A DNA stretch of 64,000 nucleotides. Source: Chryseobacterium sp. RU37D (lineage in GTDB: Bacteria > Bacteroidota > Bacteroidia > Flavobacteriales > Weeksellaceae). Positions 44,622-52,618 of the stretch are shown piece by piece (position 1 is the first letter of the stretch; each line of letters opens with the position of its first letter). The translations under genes and the position numbers were made by a program. The notes beneath the pieces were generated by a model. It was not told where the DNA came from. It saw only the letters and a list, made by a program, of their open reading frames with translations, and made no database searches. The stretch spans positions 78,227 through 142,226 of the forward strand of contig NZ_FTMM01000006.1 in the NCBI RefSeq assembly GCF_900156075.1, given 5' to 3'.

Positions 44622-45086
44622 ATGAACACAACATCACAATTAGCCAAAAGATTTCGGGAAGTTATGTTGGATGGTTTATGGATTGCGAATACCAATTTTA
44701 AAGATCAGCTTAAAGATGTGACTTGGGAGCAGGCAACCACAAAAGTTGGTTCTTTAAACACCATTGCCATGCTTACTTTTCATATTGATTATTATATTGT
44801 TGGATTAATTAATGTTTTTGAAGGAGGTGAATTAGAAATCAGAGATCAATATAGTTTTGATCTTACTCTGATTGAATCTCAGAAGCAGTGGGAGAGTCTT
44901 TTAGGTAAACTTTGGAATGATTCTGAAAATTTCGCAAAAATACTAGAACAAATGTCTGATTCTAAAATGAATGATGTTTTTGTCGATGAAAAGTACGGAA
45001 CATATTTAAGGAATATCGATGGCATGATTGAACATGCATATTATCATTTAGGACAAATTACTTTGATTAAAAAATTTTTGGTATAA
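44622..45086 (+). CDS. DinB-fold (DUF1572-like) protein
   Basis: 154 residues forming four helices. Candidate metal-binding His residues lie in TFHIDYY (about 52) and EHAYYHLGQI (about 137 and 141), the usual three-His pattern of the DinB/YfiT superfamily. Members are thiol transferases or damage-inducible proteins of unknown reaction. The gene is monocistronic, with a repeat-bearing spacer downstream. Confidence 0.8.
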   Translation: MNTTSQLAKRFREVMLDGLWIANTNFKDQLKDVTWEQATTKVGSLNTIAMLTFHIDYYIVGLINVFEGGELEIRDQYSFDLTLIESQKQWESLLGKLWNDSENFAKILEQMSDSKMNDVFVDEKYGTYLRNIDGMIEHAYYHLGQITLIKKFLV

Positions 45087-45110
45087 ACAACAAATTAGAC
45101 TAATTTTTTT

Positions 45111-45167
45111 CACGAATCATACGAATTTATTTATGTTTAAATTGTGTAAAGATTTGTGATATTCGTG
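45111..45167. repeat. Imperfect inverted repeat CACGAAT...ATTCGTG
   Basis: CACGAATCATACGAAT on the left and ATTTGTGATATTCGTG on the right, with an AT-rich loop. It lies right after the DinB-fold gene and just before another repeat. Confidence 0.6.
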
Positions 45168-45179
45168 CTAAATTTTAAT

Positions 45180-45255
45180 CTCTCGCAGATTGAGCAAATC
45201 TCGCAGATGTTTGAGTAAAATAAATTCTGCGTAATCTGCAAAATCAATGAGAGAA
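45180..45255. repeat. Full copy of the CTCTCGCAG repeat family
   Basis: It begins CTCTCGCAGATT and ends ATGAGAG, with internal TCTCGCAGATG and AATCTGC motifs, so the ends are inverted. Related copies are at 38295-38330 and 61916-61974. Confidence 0.7.
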
Positions 45256-45308
45256 ATTTAATAATCAAATAGGTTAATCTAACCCAAAACTTCAATAATA
45301 ACTCCACA

Positions 45309-45340
45309 TTTGAGGTTCTTATTTAAATTACATACCTTTA
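45309..45340 (+). promoter_or_regulatory. Promoter of the M1 peptidase gene
   Basis: TTTG (45309-45312), 20 bases, then TACCTTTA (45333-45340, one mismatch to TANNTTTG). The ATG follows 20 bases later. Confidence 0.65.
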
Positions 45341-45360
45341 GAAAAAATAAAAAAGGTCAA

Positions 45361-47196
45361 ATGAAAAAATCGACAGCAATCCTGTTTGCGTTTATCATTT
45401 CTCAGTTTCAGGCTCAGCAAGGGGCTTATTATCAGCAGAGTGCGAAGTACAAGATGGACATAGATGTAAACGCTGAAAAATTTACTTACGAAGGAAAACA
45501 AACATTAGAATACACCAATAATTCACCCGACGAGCTTAATGTTGTTTATTTCCATTTGTATTGGAATGCCTTTAAGCCCAATTCCATGATGGATCAAAGA
45601 GTGGCTTCTAAAGGAAAAAATGGAGATTCAAGATTGCAGAAAGACGGCGTTTCAAGATTAGCTTCCATTCCGAAAGATCAGGAAGGCGCACAAAATATTC
45701 ACTGGATCAGACAGAACGGAAAAGATTTAAAGTTTGAAGTTCAGGAAACAATCATGAAAGTGTATCTGGCAGAACCGATTAAGCCCAATTCCACGGCAAT
45801 TTTCACAATGGATTGGGATGCTGTAATTCCTCAACAAATCAGAAGAAGCGGAAGAAATAACAAAGAAGGTGTTGATATGACAATGACGCAATGGTATCCG
45901 AAAATCGCAGAATATGACTACGACGGATGGGCAACTTTCGATTATATCGGAAGAGAATTTCATGAGCCGTTTTCAGATTTTGATGTGACCATTAAAATCA
46001 ACAAAGACTATGTAGTAGGAGCAGGAGGAATTCTTGAAAACTCGACAGAAGTAAAAGGCTACGATACAAATGCAAAAATCAAGGCTGATAAAAATAAATC
46101 AATATGGCGATGGACGGCGAAAAATATGCTTGATTTTGCCTGGAGTGCAGATAAAGATTATGTTGTGAAAAGCTTTGATGTTCCGCAAGGCCCGAAAGTT
46201 TTCATGGTATATCAAAATAATGATAAAACAAAGGTTTGGGAGCAGGCTCAGCCATACATAACGAAATATTTCCAGCTGATGAACTCTCATTTCGGAAAAT
46301 ATATCTATCCGACTTACGCATTCATTCAAGGTGGAGATGGTGGAATGGAATACGGGATGTGTACGATGATTTTAGGTGAAGCAAAAGACATTAAAGACTT
46401 GATGGGCTTAATGGCTCACGAAGGAGCACACTCCTGGTATCAGCAGATGCTGGCGACAAACGAATCGATGCGCCCGTGGATGGATGAAGGGTTTACAAGC
46501 TATGCAGAATCATATGTCATGTCTCAATTGTTTCCAAAAGATCTTCCCAATCCGTTTATGGAAAAGCTAAATGCATACAGAGATTTCATTAAAAAAGGAA
46601 TCGAAGAACCTGCAGTCTGGCTGGGCGATCACCATGATAATGGAACTTCCTATACTTATGCTTCTTATGTGAAAGGAGAGCTGTATTTGGTACAGCTGGG
46701 GTATATCATGGGCGAGCAGAATTTAGCCGAAACATTAAAGCAGTATTATGATCAATGGGCAATGAAACATCCGTCTGATAGAGATTTCCTGCATATCGCA
46801 CAGAAAGTTTCGGGAATGGATCTGAAATGGTTCCAGAATTATTGGATCAATACCACAAAAACCATCAATTACGGAATCAAAGAAGTAAAATACGATGCAA
46901 AATCCACAACCATCACATTAGTAAATAATGGAGGAGTTCCGATGCCGATTGATTTTAGTGTGATGACCACGGATAAGAAAATCGTAACCTACCAGATTCC
47001 TTTAAATATGACGCATACATGGAAAGAAAAAGATGCCTACGGAGAGTTTAAAACAATGCCTTACTGGCCTTGGACACAGAAGGAATACATGATTACGATT
47101 CCTTATACAAAATCACAATTGTCCGTTCTGGGAATTGATTTCAGCCAGAGAATTGCTGATGTGAATATGGAAGATAATTTTGTTGAAGTGAAATAA
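45361..47196 (+). CDS. M1-family zinc metallopeptidase, secreted
   Basis: 611 residues from the ATG at 45361, which begins a clean signal peptide (MKKSTAILFAFIISQFQAQ). The frame open from 45310 overlaps the promoter. A beta-sandwich N-domain precedes the gluzincin core: the GAMEN-equivalent GGDGGMEYG, the zinc motif HEGAH and the third ligand Glu in DEGFTSYAE. It is probably a periplasmic or surface aminopeptidase. No T9SS tail is seen. Promoter at 45309 and terminator at 47217 make it monocistronic. Confidence 0.92.
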   Translation: MKKSTAILFAFIISQFQAQQGAYYQQSAKYKMDIDVNAEKFTYEGKQTLEYTNNSPDELNVVYFHLYWNAFKPNSMMDQRVASKGKNGDSRLQKDGVSRLASIPKDQEGAQNIHWIRQNGKDLKFEVQETIMKVYLAEPIKPNSTAIFTMDWDAVIPQQIRRSGRNNKEGVDMTMTQWYPKIAEYDYDGWATFDYIGREFHEPFSDFDVTIKINKDYVVGAGGILENSTEVKGYDTNAKIKADKNKSIWRWTAKNMLDFAWSADKDYVVKSFDVPQGPKVFMVYQNNDKTKVWEQAQPYITKYFQLMNSHFGKYIYPTYAFIQGGDGGMEYGMCTMILGEAKDIKDLMGLMAHEGAHSWYQQMLATNESMRPWMDEGFTSYAESYVMSQLFPKDLPNPFMEKLNAYRDFIKKGIEEPAVWLGDHHDNGTSYTYASYVKGELYLVQLGYIMGEQNLAETLKQYYDQWAMKHPSDRDFLHIAQKVSGMDLKWFQNYWINTTKTINYGIKEVKYDAKSTTITLVNNGGVPMPIDFSVMTTDKKIVTYQIPLNMTHTWKEKDAYGEFKTMPYWPWTQKEYMITIPYTKSQLSVLGIDFSQRIADVNMEDNFVEVK

Positions 47197-47216
47197 TTAT
47201 ACTTGAATAGTGAAAT

Positions 47217-47246
47217 AAAATCCCGCAGATAAACTACGGGATTTTT
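47217..47246 (+). terminator. Terminator of the M1 peptidase gene
   Basis: AAAATCCCG pairs with CGGGATTTT across 11 bases, then further T. Confidence 0.9.
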
Positions 47247-47426
47247 TATCAGGTTATTTATTTAAAACCCGGCTATCAGTTGGGAACAAACCTTGTGTTC
47301 GTCGCGTCAAAATTTAATTTTTAATAAGAAACTAATTCGCAATTCTTCTTAAAATCCTTAATTTTAATCCCTAAAACTAAATAGGCTTAATATGTTAATA
47401 AAAAGCTCTATTCGAAAAACAAATAA

Positions 47427-48185
47427 ATGAATTCAATTGTAATAAACATAGGAAACAGCAATATCAGATTCGGGCTTTTTGATGATGACAATTGTGATAT
47501 TTCGTGGATAATCAATACGAAACCTTACAGAACGGCGGACGAATTGTATGTCCAGATGCTTATGCTGTACCAGACTTATAAGGTTGAACCTAAAGAAATC
47601 AACAAAGTAATTATCGGATCAGTTGTTCCCCAGCTTACCAAAGTAATGAGCTCCGCAATCAAGAAAATCCATGGGATACTTCCTGTCATTGTTGATAGAA
47701 ACACTCCTTCCGGAGTACAGGCAAAGTCTAAGCAGATGGGAACGGATATCTATGCAAATCTCGTTGCTGCCCATAATATGTATCCGGACAGAAAAAAAAT
47801 TGTGCTTGATTTTGGTACCGCTCTTACAGCAAGCTGTGTTGCTGAAAACGGGGAAACATTGGGGGTAATTATTGCTCCAGGGATTGTAACAGCTTTAAAT
47901 TCATTGATCAGTCAAACCGCACAGCTTCCGGAAATCGAGCTGAAAAAACCCAAAACGGTTTTAGGCCTGGATACGGTAACCTGTATGCAAAGCGGTATGG
48001 TATACGGATTTCTTGGTATGGTGGAAGGATTTATTGACAGAATTAATAATGAGGTGAATGATGGCTGTTTTGTAGTTGCCACCGGGGGAGTTTCTCATGT
48101 GTATAAGCCTTTAACGGACAAAATCCATGTCATGGACAGGCTTCATACCCTGAAAGGACTTTATTTTTTGGGAAAAGATATCTGA
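47427..48185 (+). CDS. coaX: Type III pantothenate kinase
   Basis: 252 residues. It phosphorylates pantothenate in the first step of CoA synthesis. ASKHA-fold motifs are visible: NIGNSNIRFGLFD at the start, VIVDRNTPSGV, the phosphate-binding DFGTALTASCV, and GMVYGFLGMVEGFIDRI. CoaX is insensitive to CoA feedback and replaces CoaA in many Bacteroidota. It is a lone gene, and the 230-base spacer before it has no clear promoter. Confidence 0.94.
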   Translation: MNSIVINIGNSNIRFGLFDDDNCDISWIINTKPYRTADELYVQMLMLYQTYKVEPKEINKVIIGSVVPQLTKVMSSAIKKIHGILPVIVDRNTPSGVQAKSKQMGTDIYANLVAAHNMYPDRKKIVLDFGTALTASCVAENGETLGVIIAPGIVTALNSLISQTAQLPEIELKKPKTVLGLDTVTCMQSGMVYGFLGMVEGFIDRINNEVNDGCFVVATGGVSHVYKPLTDKIHVMDRLHTLKGLYFLGKDI

Positions 48186-48209
48186 AAAATTTATTTAATT
48201 AAAAGCTAA

Positions 48210-48239
48210 AGTTTGTCATAGAAATCGGAATGACAAACT
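48210..48239. repeat. Short perfect inverted repeat AGTTTGTCAT/ATGACAAACT
   Basis: Ten-base arms around a 10-base loop (AGAAATCGGA) between the convergent coaX and tadA. There is no T-run on either strand, so it is a repeat or RNA-stabilising hairpin more than a terminator. Confidence 0.7.
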
Positions 48240-48292
48240 GAAAAAGAAGCAAATATCTTGATATGTCTATATTCTATTGTAAAAAATGAATA

Positions 48293-48724
48293 TTAACGTT
48301 TAGACTTAAAAAATTCCTTAACAATTGAAGAACATTCGTTTTCCATAATGCCGGTAACGATTTCTGTTTTGGGATGAAGGGAAAGTTTTTTATTGATAAA
48401 GCCTCTCTGCTCGTCTCTGGCACCAATAACCACTTTCGAAATCTGCGCCCAGGAAAGTGCTCCTGAACACATTACACAGGGTTCTAAAGTTACATACAAG
48501 GTGCAGTCTTTTAAATATTTTCCTCCCAAAAAATTAGCTGCAGAAGTAATTGCCTGCATTTCCGCATGAGCGGTAACGTCATTCAACGTTTCGGTGAGGT
48601 TGTGGGCTCTTGCAATAACACGGTTGTTTGAAACTACTACACATCCTATGGGAACCTCCTCTTTTTCTAGTGCAGTTTCGGCTTCACTTAGAGCCATTTT
48701 CATGAAATATTCGTCGGTAAACAT
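48293..48724 (-). CDS. tadA: tRNA-specific adenosine deaminase
   Basis: 143 residues. It converts A34 to inosine in tRNA-Arg(ACG). The zinc site is complete: HAEMQAI (proton shuttle Glu) and PCVMCSGA. MKMALSEAETALEKEEVPIG-like residues at the start match TadA more than other cytidine deaminases. The ATG directly abuts the stop of the TonB-like gene. Confidence 0.93.
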   Translation of the reverse strand: MFTDEYFMKMALSEAETALEKEEVPIGCVVVSNNRVIARAHNLTETLNDVTAHAEMQAITSAANFLGGKYLKDCTLYVTLEPCVMCSGALSWAQISKVVIGARDEQRGFINKKLSLHPKTEIVTGIMENECSSIVKEFFKSKR

Positions 48725-49345
48725 TTATTCAAAATTCATGGTTAGGGGCAGCGTGTAACGATATCTTACTGCATTCCCTTTAAAAATGGCGGGGGAAAAT
48801 TTTTCTGAAATGGAATATAATGCAATTTCTGCCTGTCTGTTGAATGTAAAATTGTCTCCCAATGCATGAACATTGCTGATGGAACCATCTTTTTCCACGA
48901 TAAAAGCCACATCTGTTTTTACAGTTTTTGTTTCAGAATATACCCCGTCTGTATAAAAAATATTGGTAACTTCTTGTCTGAGGGCATTCAGACCACCGGG
49001 ATAGTCGGCGGATTTATCTGTTACCGGTACAAAATCGGATATATTTCCTGATTTCAGTGCCTTGCTGTGAATGTTATTAAGGTCTTCAAGATTTTTTATT
49101 TTTACCAAAGCCCCGATAAGGGCTACGTTTTCTATGCTGTCCATCTTTTTCATGAAAAACATAAAATCATTCTTTACAGCATCTTTGGAAAGAAGGTCCT
49201 TTTCTGCCAGGTACTTTTTCTGGAACTCATTATTAAGCAAAACTCTGTGGTGATTATAATAATTCTTTACATTCTTAAACTCTTCCTGCTGAGAAAAACA
49301 GAGGAAAGAAATAAGAAAAAAAAGTAAAAGAAATAGCGATCTCAA
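48725..49345 (-). CDS. Secreted protein with a TonB-C-like domain
   Basis: 206 residues. A signal peptide (about 1-18, FLCFSQQ) and a helical region precede a C-terminal domain of about 85 residues (DVAFIVEKDGSISNVHALGD ... AEIALYSISEKFSPA ... RYRYTLPLTMNF), typical of TonB C-terminal-like domains in Bacteroidota. No transmembrane anchor remains after signal cleavage and there is no Pro-rich linker, so it is unlikely to be a true energy transducer. It lies upstream of tadA with no gap. Confidence 0.75.
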   Translation of the reverse strand: MRSLFLLLFFLISFLCFSQQEEFKNVKNYYNHHRVLLNNEFQKKYLAEKDLLSKDAVKNDFMFFMKKMDSIENVALIGALVKIKNLEDLNNIHSKALKSGNISDFVPVTDKSADYPGGLNALRQEVTNIFYTDGVYSETKTVKTDVAFIVEKDGSISNVHALGDNFTFNRQAEIALYSISEKFSPAIFKGNAVRYRYTLPLTMNFE

Positions 49346-49384
49346 TATGATATATTTATGTAAATGTAATCAAAAAATCTTAAA

Positions 49385-50308
49385 CTATTCAGTTTTCAGA
49401 TAATTGTTCAGCGACTCCTGGAGATGGGTCCGGATTTCTTCAACTAACCCTTTTGGTTCCAATACCTGAACTTCTTTTCCGTACGAAAGGATCTCCTGCA
49501 TGAAGTCGTAAGTGGGATGTAGGAAAAATTCGAAAAATATCTCGTCCGGCGTTTCTTTTGCTTCTTTCTGGGACTGATGAAGCGGAAAGCTTTTAATATA
49601 CTCTCCCTGATGGCGGCTGCATTTCAACACAATTTTCTGAGGATGCTGCTCGGCAAGATTCATAACCCCGAAGGCATTTTTAAAATGCTCCCTGAAATTG
49701 TATTTGTATTTTTCTCTAAACTGTTTGTCGTTTACATCGAGATAATTAATCCTGTCTAATCCGAATGATTTTAAAATTTTATCTTTCGTGTCAATAGCGA
49801 TGAGGTACCATCTGCCTTTGGATTCTTTCAAGGCTAAAGGATGAACTTTTCGGGAAGTCATCAGCTTGTTTTTGTAATTGTAATGCTCGAAAGAGATAAT
49901 TCTTTTGTTCCTGATAGCGAAGAAAAGATCGTAGAAATGTTCTACTCCGGTAGGTTTTCTGCTTTCAAAAAAGATAAAGTCTGAAAAATTGGGATGAAGG
50001 TTAAGCGCATTGCTTACCTGGAAAGATTCGAGTAATTTCTGATTGTATTCATCTACTTCCATAATGGGGCGGCTTTCGATATAATACCGGTTATCACCTT
50101 TCTTTTTATTGTGAATGGAAAGATTAAAAAGGTCAGAAATCTCACGGATATCCCTCTGCAAGGTACGAATGGAATAGCTGGTGATCCCTGCATCCTGAAA
50201 TTCGAAAGAGTTGAGTAGATAGTCCTCCAGCTGCGAATAGGTAGCCGGAGAACTTTCTAATCTTTTTATAATTAAGGCATATCTTGTCAGGTAAAAATCT
50301 TTTTTCAT
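49385..50308 (-). CDS. WYL-domain transcriptional regulator
   Basis: 307 residues. The N-terminal winged helix-turn-helix (about 10-75, TYSQLEDYLLNSFEFQDAG ... SIRTLQRDIREISDLF) is followed by the WYL Sm-like ligand domain (about 125-190), which contains the literal GRWYLIAID, and a WCX-type C-terminal domain (to about 305). WYL regulators sense nucleic acids or nucleotides. PafBC and DriD respond to DNA damage, and CapW/BrxR control defence loci. Promoter site A (50326-50359) lies 18 bases before its ATG and recurs at three neighbouring promoters, so autoregulation is likely. Confidence 0.9.
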   Translation of the reverse strand: MKKDFYLTRYALIIKRLESSPATYSQLEDYLLNSFEFQDAGITSYSIRTLQRDIREISDLFNLSIHNKKKGDNRYYIESRPIMEVDEYNQKLLESFQVSNALNLHPNFSDFIFFESRKPTGVEHFYDLFFAIRNKRIISFEHYNYKNKLMTSRKVHPLALKESKGRWYLIAIDTKDKILKSFGLDRINYLDVNDKQFREKYKYNFREHFKNAFGVMNLAEQHPQKIVLKCSRHQGEYIKSFPLHQSQKEAKETPDEIFFEFFLHPTYDFMQEILSYGKEVQVLEPKGLVEEIRTHLQESLNNYLKTE

Positions 50309-50325
50309 TACTAAAGTTTCTACTG

Positions 50326-50359
50326 CAAATATATGGGCTTAATGCGACAAACAGTGTCG
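50326..50359 (-). promoter_or_regulatory. WYL-regulon promoter A (operator plus -7 box) for the WYL gene
   Basis: Operator CGACA-AACAG-TGTCG (50345-50359), a perfect 5-bp inverted repeat with a 5-base spacer, then 11 bases, then a -7 box (CAAATATA on the plus strand, TATATTTG on the minus, 50326-50333). The WYL ATG follows 18 bases later. Confidence 0.75.
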
Positions 50360-50395
50360 TGTTTTATTTTTGTGAATAAGTTTATTAAAGGGGGA

Positions 50396-50738
50396 TTAAT
50401 AAGTTATTGTACGAATATCATTTGTTTTCACTATTTCTCCTTCTTTAAGGAAAATTTTAACTTTACCTGCATAATCCGAATTCGTTTCCAAATAAAAATA
50501 GCCACTTTCAATTTCTACTAAAAGGCTATTTATTTTTACATTTTCATTAGATAATGGCCACTTCCATTTAATAAATCTTTTCTTCAATGATCTCGTTGCC
50601 GGAATCATCTTTGAAAAAATTTTCAATGTCATTGAGATAGTTTTCGTAGTCCATCTCGGCATTTTCGATGTCGCTCCAGTCAATAATATAAAGGTCTTCA
50701 TCGAACATAATATCTGAATTGTGATTTGGTGTTTCCAT
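50396..50738 (-). pseudogene. Small acidic protein gene with a lipoyl-like C-terminal domain, split by a frameshift
   Basis: From the ATG at 50738 a 56-codon acidic frame (METPNHNSDIMFDEDLYIID, ending EEKIY) stops at 50568. In the +1 frame the sequence continues as KWPLSNENVKINSLLVEIES ... YAGKVKIFLKEGEIVKTNDI to a stop at 50396. That half looks like a biotinyl/lipoyl-type hammerhead domain without the usual lysine. The span of 343 bases is three times 114 plus one, so one extra base near GAAGAAAAGATTTATT would explain the split. A product of about 113 residues is implied. Programmed frameshifting or a sequencing slip cannot be excluded. Function unknown. It lies downstream of promoter B. Confidence 0.6.
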
Positions 50739-50863
50739 GTTTTTTGTAATTGATTTGGTGGTAAAATTTGAATAGAGTTCAGGCTGTTCAACATTTTATC
50801 AATGATGAAATTCAAGGTTGTTTTTTTAAGTTTTAATTATTGTTTTGTGCTTGGCTTTTATTC

Positions 50864-50897
50864 CAAAGATAGAAGTGGGAAACGACAAAACTTGACG
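50864..50897 (-). promoter_or_regulatory. WYL-regulon promoter B for the lipoyl-like gene
   Basis: Operator CGACA-AAACT-TGACG (50883-50897), 11 bases, then CAAAGATA (TATCTTTG on the minus strand, 50864-50871). The leader to the ATG at 50738 is about 120 bases. Confidence 0.75.
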
Positions 50898-50969
50898 TGT
50901 ATGAGAATTTTCTTTAATTTTAAAATATAATTAAAAAAACTTATATCTGTCGATTATAAGTTGAAAAGC

Positions 50970-52007
50970 TTATATTTTATTTTTAATTAATTTCTGAACA
51001 ATTTGATTTAAGATTTCTCTGTTATCATCAATATAACTCAATCCTGCCTGTATCAGATTTTCAATATTTGCTCTTCTTACGTTGTCCATCGCGGGTGAAG
51101 CGTTCTTCAACGAAGGATTTAGTCGATAATAATTCTTCTGGTTTCTCAATCCCAATGTCTGGAACATCTGGCAAAGCTGATAATTCACTATTTCCGCATT
51201 AGCAGACATTAAAATATCTACAATGGGACTTACCCAGCCAATTTTTCCAGCTTTTTGCAGCTTTCGGAAAGGATAAGGCTTTGATTCAATTCCTGTTCCG
51301 ATGGAAACAACGATCATGTCGTTCACATTCGGATGGTTGGCCTTTTGGTGATTCTTAAAAACCTCTGCAAAAGGAATTTTTCTGGCTTCGGCATAAGCGC
51401 AAAGGGCCGGATTATTGGCAAACATTCCGCCGTCAATAAGGCTAAAAATCTGTCCGTATTCCGATTTGATCTGCACCGGACTAAAGTACGTCGGCGCTGC
51501 AGAAGTTGCCCTGCAGACATCTTTTACATAGAAATTGTCTGTGCTTAAACTTGCTTTCCATGAGTTGAAAATTTTCGCTCTTCTGTTTTCAATATCATAG
51601 CTTGTTATTAAACATGGTTTTATTAATTCTTTTAATTCTAAATTTCCAAAAAAATCATTCAAATTTTTTTCAAGCTCATCCTGGGAGATTTTTTCATTGA
51701 TCAATCCGAACGGATTTACCAAACGTTCCCAAAAAGAAACTTGGAATATGTCGCCACCTTTTTCAGCGTACAATTCTAGCCCTTTCTGGATAGAATATTT
51801 TGCCTTCCGGTGTTCATTGGGACATAGAATAATAGATGCAATAAGACCGCCTGTGCTGCTTCCCGCAACAAGGTCGAAATAATCCCCAAGCTTTGCGCCC
51901 GGATGATCATAAACTTGCAGTTGTTCTTCTATGTAGCGCAGAATAATGCAGGTGATAATTCCCCTGATTCCGCCCCCGTCTAAAGAAAGAATGGATGTCT
52001 TTTTCAT
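50970..52007 (-). CDS. Patatin-like phospholipase
   Basis: 345 residues, full patatin domain. The oxyanion-hole DGGGIRG is at residues 10-16, the nucleophile Ser51 in GSSTG, and the dyad Asp in IDGG (about 196). It cleaves acyl chains from phospholipids or lipids and has no signal peptide, so it is cytoplasmic. Related patatins include CapV effectors of CBASS anti-phage systems, but no cyclase gene is in the window, so that role is only a possibility. Expression is probably from promoter C through a leader holding a terminator-like hairpin. Confidence 0.9.
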   Translation of the reverse strand: MKKTSILSLDGGGIRGIITCIILRYIEEQLQVYDHPGAKLGDYFDLVAGSSTGGLIASIILCPNEHRKAKYSIQKGLELYAEKGGDIFQVSFWERLVNPFGLINEKISQDELEKNLNDFFGNLELKELIKPCLITSYDIENRRAKIFNSWKASLSTDNFYVKDVCRATSAAPTYFSPVQIKSEYGQIFSLIDGGMFANNPALCAYAEARKIPFAEVFKNHQKANHPNVNDMIVVSIGTGIESKPYPFRKLQKAGKIGWVSPIVDILMSANAEIVNYQLCQMFQTLGLRNQKNYYRLNPSLKNASPAMDNVRRANIENLIQAGLSYIDDNREILNQIVQKLIKNKI

Positions 52008-52058
52008 GTGATTTTACTTTATCTTAAGAAAATTACCAGACAACTTTAGACAACTAAA

Positions 52059-52091
52059 AACCAATAGATTTCCGAAAAAAGACTATTGGTT
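52059..52091 (-). terminator. Terminator-like hairpin in the patatin leader (possible attenuator)
   Basis: AACCAATAG pairs with CTATTGGTT across 15 bases, followed by TTTTTAG on the minus strand. It lies between promoter C and the patatin ATG, not after a gene. Confidence 0.7.
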
Positions 52092-52132
52092 ATAGCTTTT
52101 ATGAGAGCTGCTTTTGGTGATTTCCTGTAAAG

Positions 52133-52166
52133 CAAAGATAGGCCGGGGAAGCGACAGAAGTTGGCG
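52133..52166 (-). promoter_or_regulatory. WYL-regulon promoter C for the patatin gene
   Basis: Operator CGACA-GAAGT-TGGCG (52152-52166), 11 bases, then CAAAGATA (TATCTTTG on the minus strand, 52133-52140). Confidence 0.75.
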
Positions 52167-52195
52167 TATAAAAAATAAATTCAAATAAGTGAGAA

Positions 52196-52435
52196 TTAAA
52201 GTATCGCATAGTTTTCCTTGTCTCGAGGCATCTTAGAGAGTATTCTCCAGCTTACCTTTCGTGATTCTTCCGATGGTATAAAGTTTTTCCTGCTCTTCAA
52301 AGCTTTGCAGCCCTGCGTAATTCTTATTTTTGCTTTTCCGGTGAGTGCTTCGTCGTATGCTTTAATAATCTGCTTTATCTCTTCTCTTACGGAAGGATGT
52401 AGTTTCTCGATTCTTTGTAATGTTACTTTATCCAT
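52196..52435 (-). pseudogene. M15-type peptidase (endolysin-like) N-terminal remnant, frameshifted and truncated
   Basis: From the ATG at 52435 the frame reads DKVTLQRIEKLHPSVREEIK ... EALTGKAKIRITQG, the usual start of M15C L-alanyl-D-glutamate peptidases and endolysins. After the ITQG codons the homology jumps frame to LQSFEEQEKLYTIGRITKG, consistent with loss of one G in a GGG run near 52313. It then stops, so the zinc-binding C-terminal half is gone. The 0-frame continues as unrelated sequence to a stop at 52196. It lies 27 bases downstream of promoter D and cannot be an active enzyme. Confidence 0.7.
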
Positions 52436-52461
52436 ATTAATATTTTTAGTGTTTTGGAAAG

Positions 52462-52495
52462 CGAAGTTATAGTAGCAATACGACAAAACTTGACG
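52462..52495 (-). promoter_or_regulatory. WYL-regulon promoter D for the M15 remnant
   Basis: Operator CGACA-AAACT-TGACG (52481-52495), 11 bases, then CGAAGTTA (TAACTTCG on the minus strand, one mismatch in the -7 core, 52462-52469). It sits in the divergent spacer with the polymerase gene and could also affect that gene. Confidence 0.7.
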
Positions 52496-52585
52496 TAATA
52501 TTTAGTAATTTAATATATTGATAATAAGGTGATTAATTGTAGTGTTAAAATTCAAATTAAACATAATAATCTACTTTAAAAGTTA

Positions 52586-52593
52586 TAATTTTG
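52586..52593 (+). promoter_or_regulatory. -7 box for the Y-family polymerase gene
   Basis: TAATTTTG, 25 bases before the ATG at 52619. No inverted-repeat operator lies 11 bases upstream of it, unlike the four minus-strand promoters. Confidence 0.45.
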
Positions 52594-52618
52594 TGTATTG
52601 AATATTCAATTTTTCGTC

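Noticed and set aside
50396..50815. 139-codon single frame as one protein
   Set aside because: Its first 80 residues are the shifted shadow of a better acidic 56-codon frame; only the last 55 residues look real.
50883..52495. CBASS-type defence system because of the patatin (CapV-like) and WYL (CapW-like) pair
   Set aside because: No cGAS/DncV-like cyclase, E1/E2 or JAB genes are present between 49.3 and 54 kb, so the label is not supported.
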